The notes under the pieces were generated by a model that did no database searches, was not told the origin of the DNA, and saw nothing but the letters and a program-made list of their open reading frames with translations. From assembly GCA_005656395.1 (NCBI GenBank), contig SRSI01000004.1:1116001-1180000 (forward strand): 64,000 bases of DNA, written 5' to 3'. Each line of letters starts with the position of its first letter. The stretch's first letter is position 1. Source of the stretch: Strongyloides papillosus. Lineage: Eukaryota; Nematoda; Chromadorea; Rhabditida; Strongyloididae. Position numbers and translations under genes: made by a program. Positions 62,684 through 64,000 of this stretch are shown here, piece after piece.

Positions 62684-63507
62684 CATATATACCATTTCCC
62701 GGTCAAATTCAACATTTTCTCAACCGAACTCAACATTTTCCTATTCAATTTCAACATTTTTCCATTCAAATTCAACATTTTCCTATTCAAATTCAACATT
62801 TTCCCATTCAAAAACAACATTTTTTTATTCAATTTCGACACTTCATAATCATCTTCTTAAAGATTAATATTAATTTTTTTAGTTATAAGGTATGTTTTTT
62901 AAAATATTATATATTAATATAAAATTATATAAAACTTTTAATAAATTTTTAATTTATAAAAAGCATACAATTTTAAAAATTAATAAATTTGATTTCATTT
63001 ATGGCAATAGGGAAGTTCAGCAGCACAATTTGTAATATTTTTTGTAATGTATCTAAAGTACCCATTACAATCAGTTGATGTAATATTATTTATCTCAGAC
63101 ATTATTACATCTGATAAAACTCCATTATCATTATTTCTTAATCTTGATCTAACGCAGTTTTTAATCTTAGAAAATGCATTTTCAATAGGATTAAGCATGT
63201 ATGAATATGGTGAAAAAAATTTAAAGTTAAAATTAAACATGCTTGTAATTCTTTCAATTTCATCGCGTTTACTTTTTCATTAAAGTAAAATTTACAAGAA
63301 AGAGTACTTAATTTTATAAAAATTACATTTTTTACCTTTAAAAAATTAAAAATAAAAGTAAATTGAAGCATTGTTGAATTTGAATAATAAAATGTTGAAA
63401 TTGAATAGGAAAATGTTGAATTTGAATGGAGAAATGTTGAAATTGAATAGGAAAATGTTGACTTTGGTTGGGAAAATGTTGAATTTGACCGGGAAATGGT
63501 ATATATG
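62684..63507 (-). mobile_element. Tc1/IS630-type element with terminal repeats made of 21-bp tandem units
   Basis: Ends CATATATACCATTTCCCGG and CCGGGAAATGGTATATATG are exact inverted copies. Inside each end is a run of 21-bp units of the type ATTCAAATTCAACATTTTCC: six or seven at the left (62701-62835), six at the right (63370-63490), inverted. The centre encodes a transposase fragment. The TA-rich junctions hide the exact TA duplication. About 820 bp, absent from copy 1 of the host element. Confidence 0.8.
62995..63240 (-). pseudogene. C-terminal fragment of a Tc1/IS630-type transposase
   Basis: Minus-strand frame with SPYSYMLNPIENAFSKIK, matching the PYSPxLNPIE motif that carries the last catalytic acid of Tc1/mariner/IS630 DDE transposases, followed by a basic helix (CVRSRLR). 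Earlier catalytic Asp residues and the DNA-binding domain are missing. Too short to be active. Confidence 0.75.
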
Positions 63508-63698
63508 ATGATTATTACAATAAATGAATGAATGGTGAAATAATAAAAAACTCTTATTTATATATAAAAAAACTTATCTAAACTTCAATCTTTAAAATTT
63601 TACCTTCTCTTTTTTACTATAATATTTTGGAAACTCAATTCCAGTATTCTTAAAAAGATAATCATTCAACTCTATGTCGTTTTGTCTTTAATAATATA

Positions 63699-64000
63699 CA
63701 GGGTGTTCAAAATGTAACATGAAAGGTTTAAATAAAAATAATTCTCTTTAATGTAATTTTATTTTTATAGTATCATATCCATTTGAAGACTTAACTTCTA
63801 ACTTAAAAAACGCTTCAAACAGATTTTAAAAATATTAGTTTAAAATGTAGTTATGACCATTTTCGTGACTTCCGTTCTTTTTCATAATATTTAGGATTTT
63901 TAAACTTTTTTAAAATGACGTAACCTTTTGAAAAATTAATATTTTTTAAAATTTTATATGCATCTTATGGCTCAACTTCTTTTCCACAAAATGATTTATG
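63699..64000. mobile_element. Second CAGGGTG foldback element, one arm (runs past right edge)
   Basis: CAGGGTGTTCAAAATGTAACATGAAA at 63699, flanked by TA, closely follows the arm of the element at 22061-23175 (AAAAAACGCTTCAAACAG, GTAGTTATGACCATTTT, ACTTCCGTTCTTTTTCAT). The rest is beyond the window. Confidence 0.8.

Larger units (their letters stand above)
60962..64000 (-). mobile_element. Second, inverted copy of the 5.4 kb DNA element (runs past right edge)
   Basis: Starts ACACACAAAACCAAATC, related to the GCACACAAAATC end at 26791, and follows copy 1 in reverse: TTTATAAACC subterminal repeats, the NPRTG / NLDRMNEA remnant, the LVNLLENF and KTLQKSVDHAK segments, an ERPVEELLFSGTRTKLINE segment (minus 62358-62654), and the CAGGGTG element at 63699. 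It lacks the 23815-25381 insert (single TGGT near 62200) and instead contains the 62684-63507 element. The coding parts carry frameshifts. I do not recognise the encoded protein family. Confidence 0.7.

Overview
The window is very AT-rich nuclear DNA with short introns (45-115 bp, plus one long first intron), few introns per gene, and dense nested transposable elements. The encoded proteins (MARCH6/TEB4 ubiquitin ligase, glycogen debranching enzyme, pyruvate kinase) are animal-type. AT content, 45-50 bp GT..AG introns and intron-poor large genes suggest a nematode, most like the Strongyloides group. This is inference from style, not a database match.

Left third (1-16.2 kb), host genes: a MARCH6-like membrane E3 ligase on the minus strand running off the left edge; a complete two-exon glycogen debranching enzyme on the minus strand; a pyruvate kinase on the plus strand with two alternative first exons spliced to one common exon; and a two-exon gene for a small single-pass membrane protein with an acidic tail (FAM174-like). 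No other host protein gene is convincing further right. Two intact tRNA genes (Cys-GCA at 48.8 kb, Lys-UUU at 52.1 kb) lie among the transposons.

Middle and right (19-64 kb), transposon-rich. (1) A decayed Ty3/gypsy-type element (19.8-21.4 and 26.8-27.8 kb) is split by a 5.4 kb DNA element that itself carries two foldback elements; a related copy of that 5.4 kb element lies inverted at 61-64 kb. (2) A CACAG-ended inverted-repeat element (27.8-36.9 kb) holds a decayed mariner and a 6981-bp LTR retrotransposon (29462-36442) with 360-bp LTRs and TTTAC target duplications; the integrase of the latter is split by a 1.65 kb TA-flanked foldback element. (3) From 37 to 49 kb there are foldback elements, gag debris, and two related elements; one carries the C-terminal end of an R2-type LINE (zinc knuckle plus restriction-like endonuclease), the other is inserted exactly at the 5' end of the tRNA-Cys gene with a 9-bp duplication. 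(4) At 50.4-51.8 kb a foldback element has arms built of 22-bp tandem repeats.

The most interesting object is the LTR retrotransposon at 52328-59790. Its 210-bp LTRs look identical, it has TATT target duplications, and it holds one uninterrupted gag-pol frame of 2035 codons from the first ATG. Between gag and protease, in the same frame, lies a module of about 450 residues with a signal-like hydrophobic segment, glycosylation motifs, cysteine clusters, a long coiled coil and a second membrane segment, which resembles an envelope or surface protein placed in an unusual position. Gag lacks CCHC knuckles. Between pol and the 3' LTR, on the opposite strand, is a spliced two-exon ORF for an 84-residue single-pass membrane protein.
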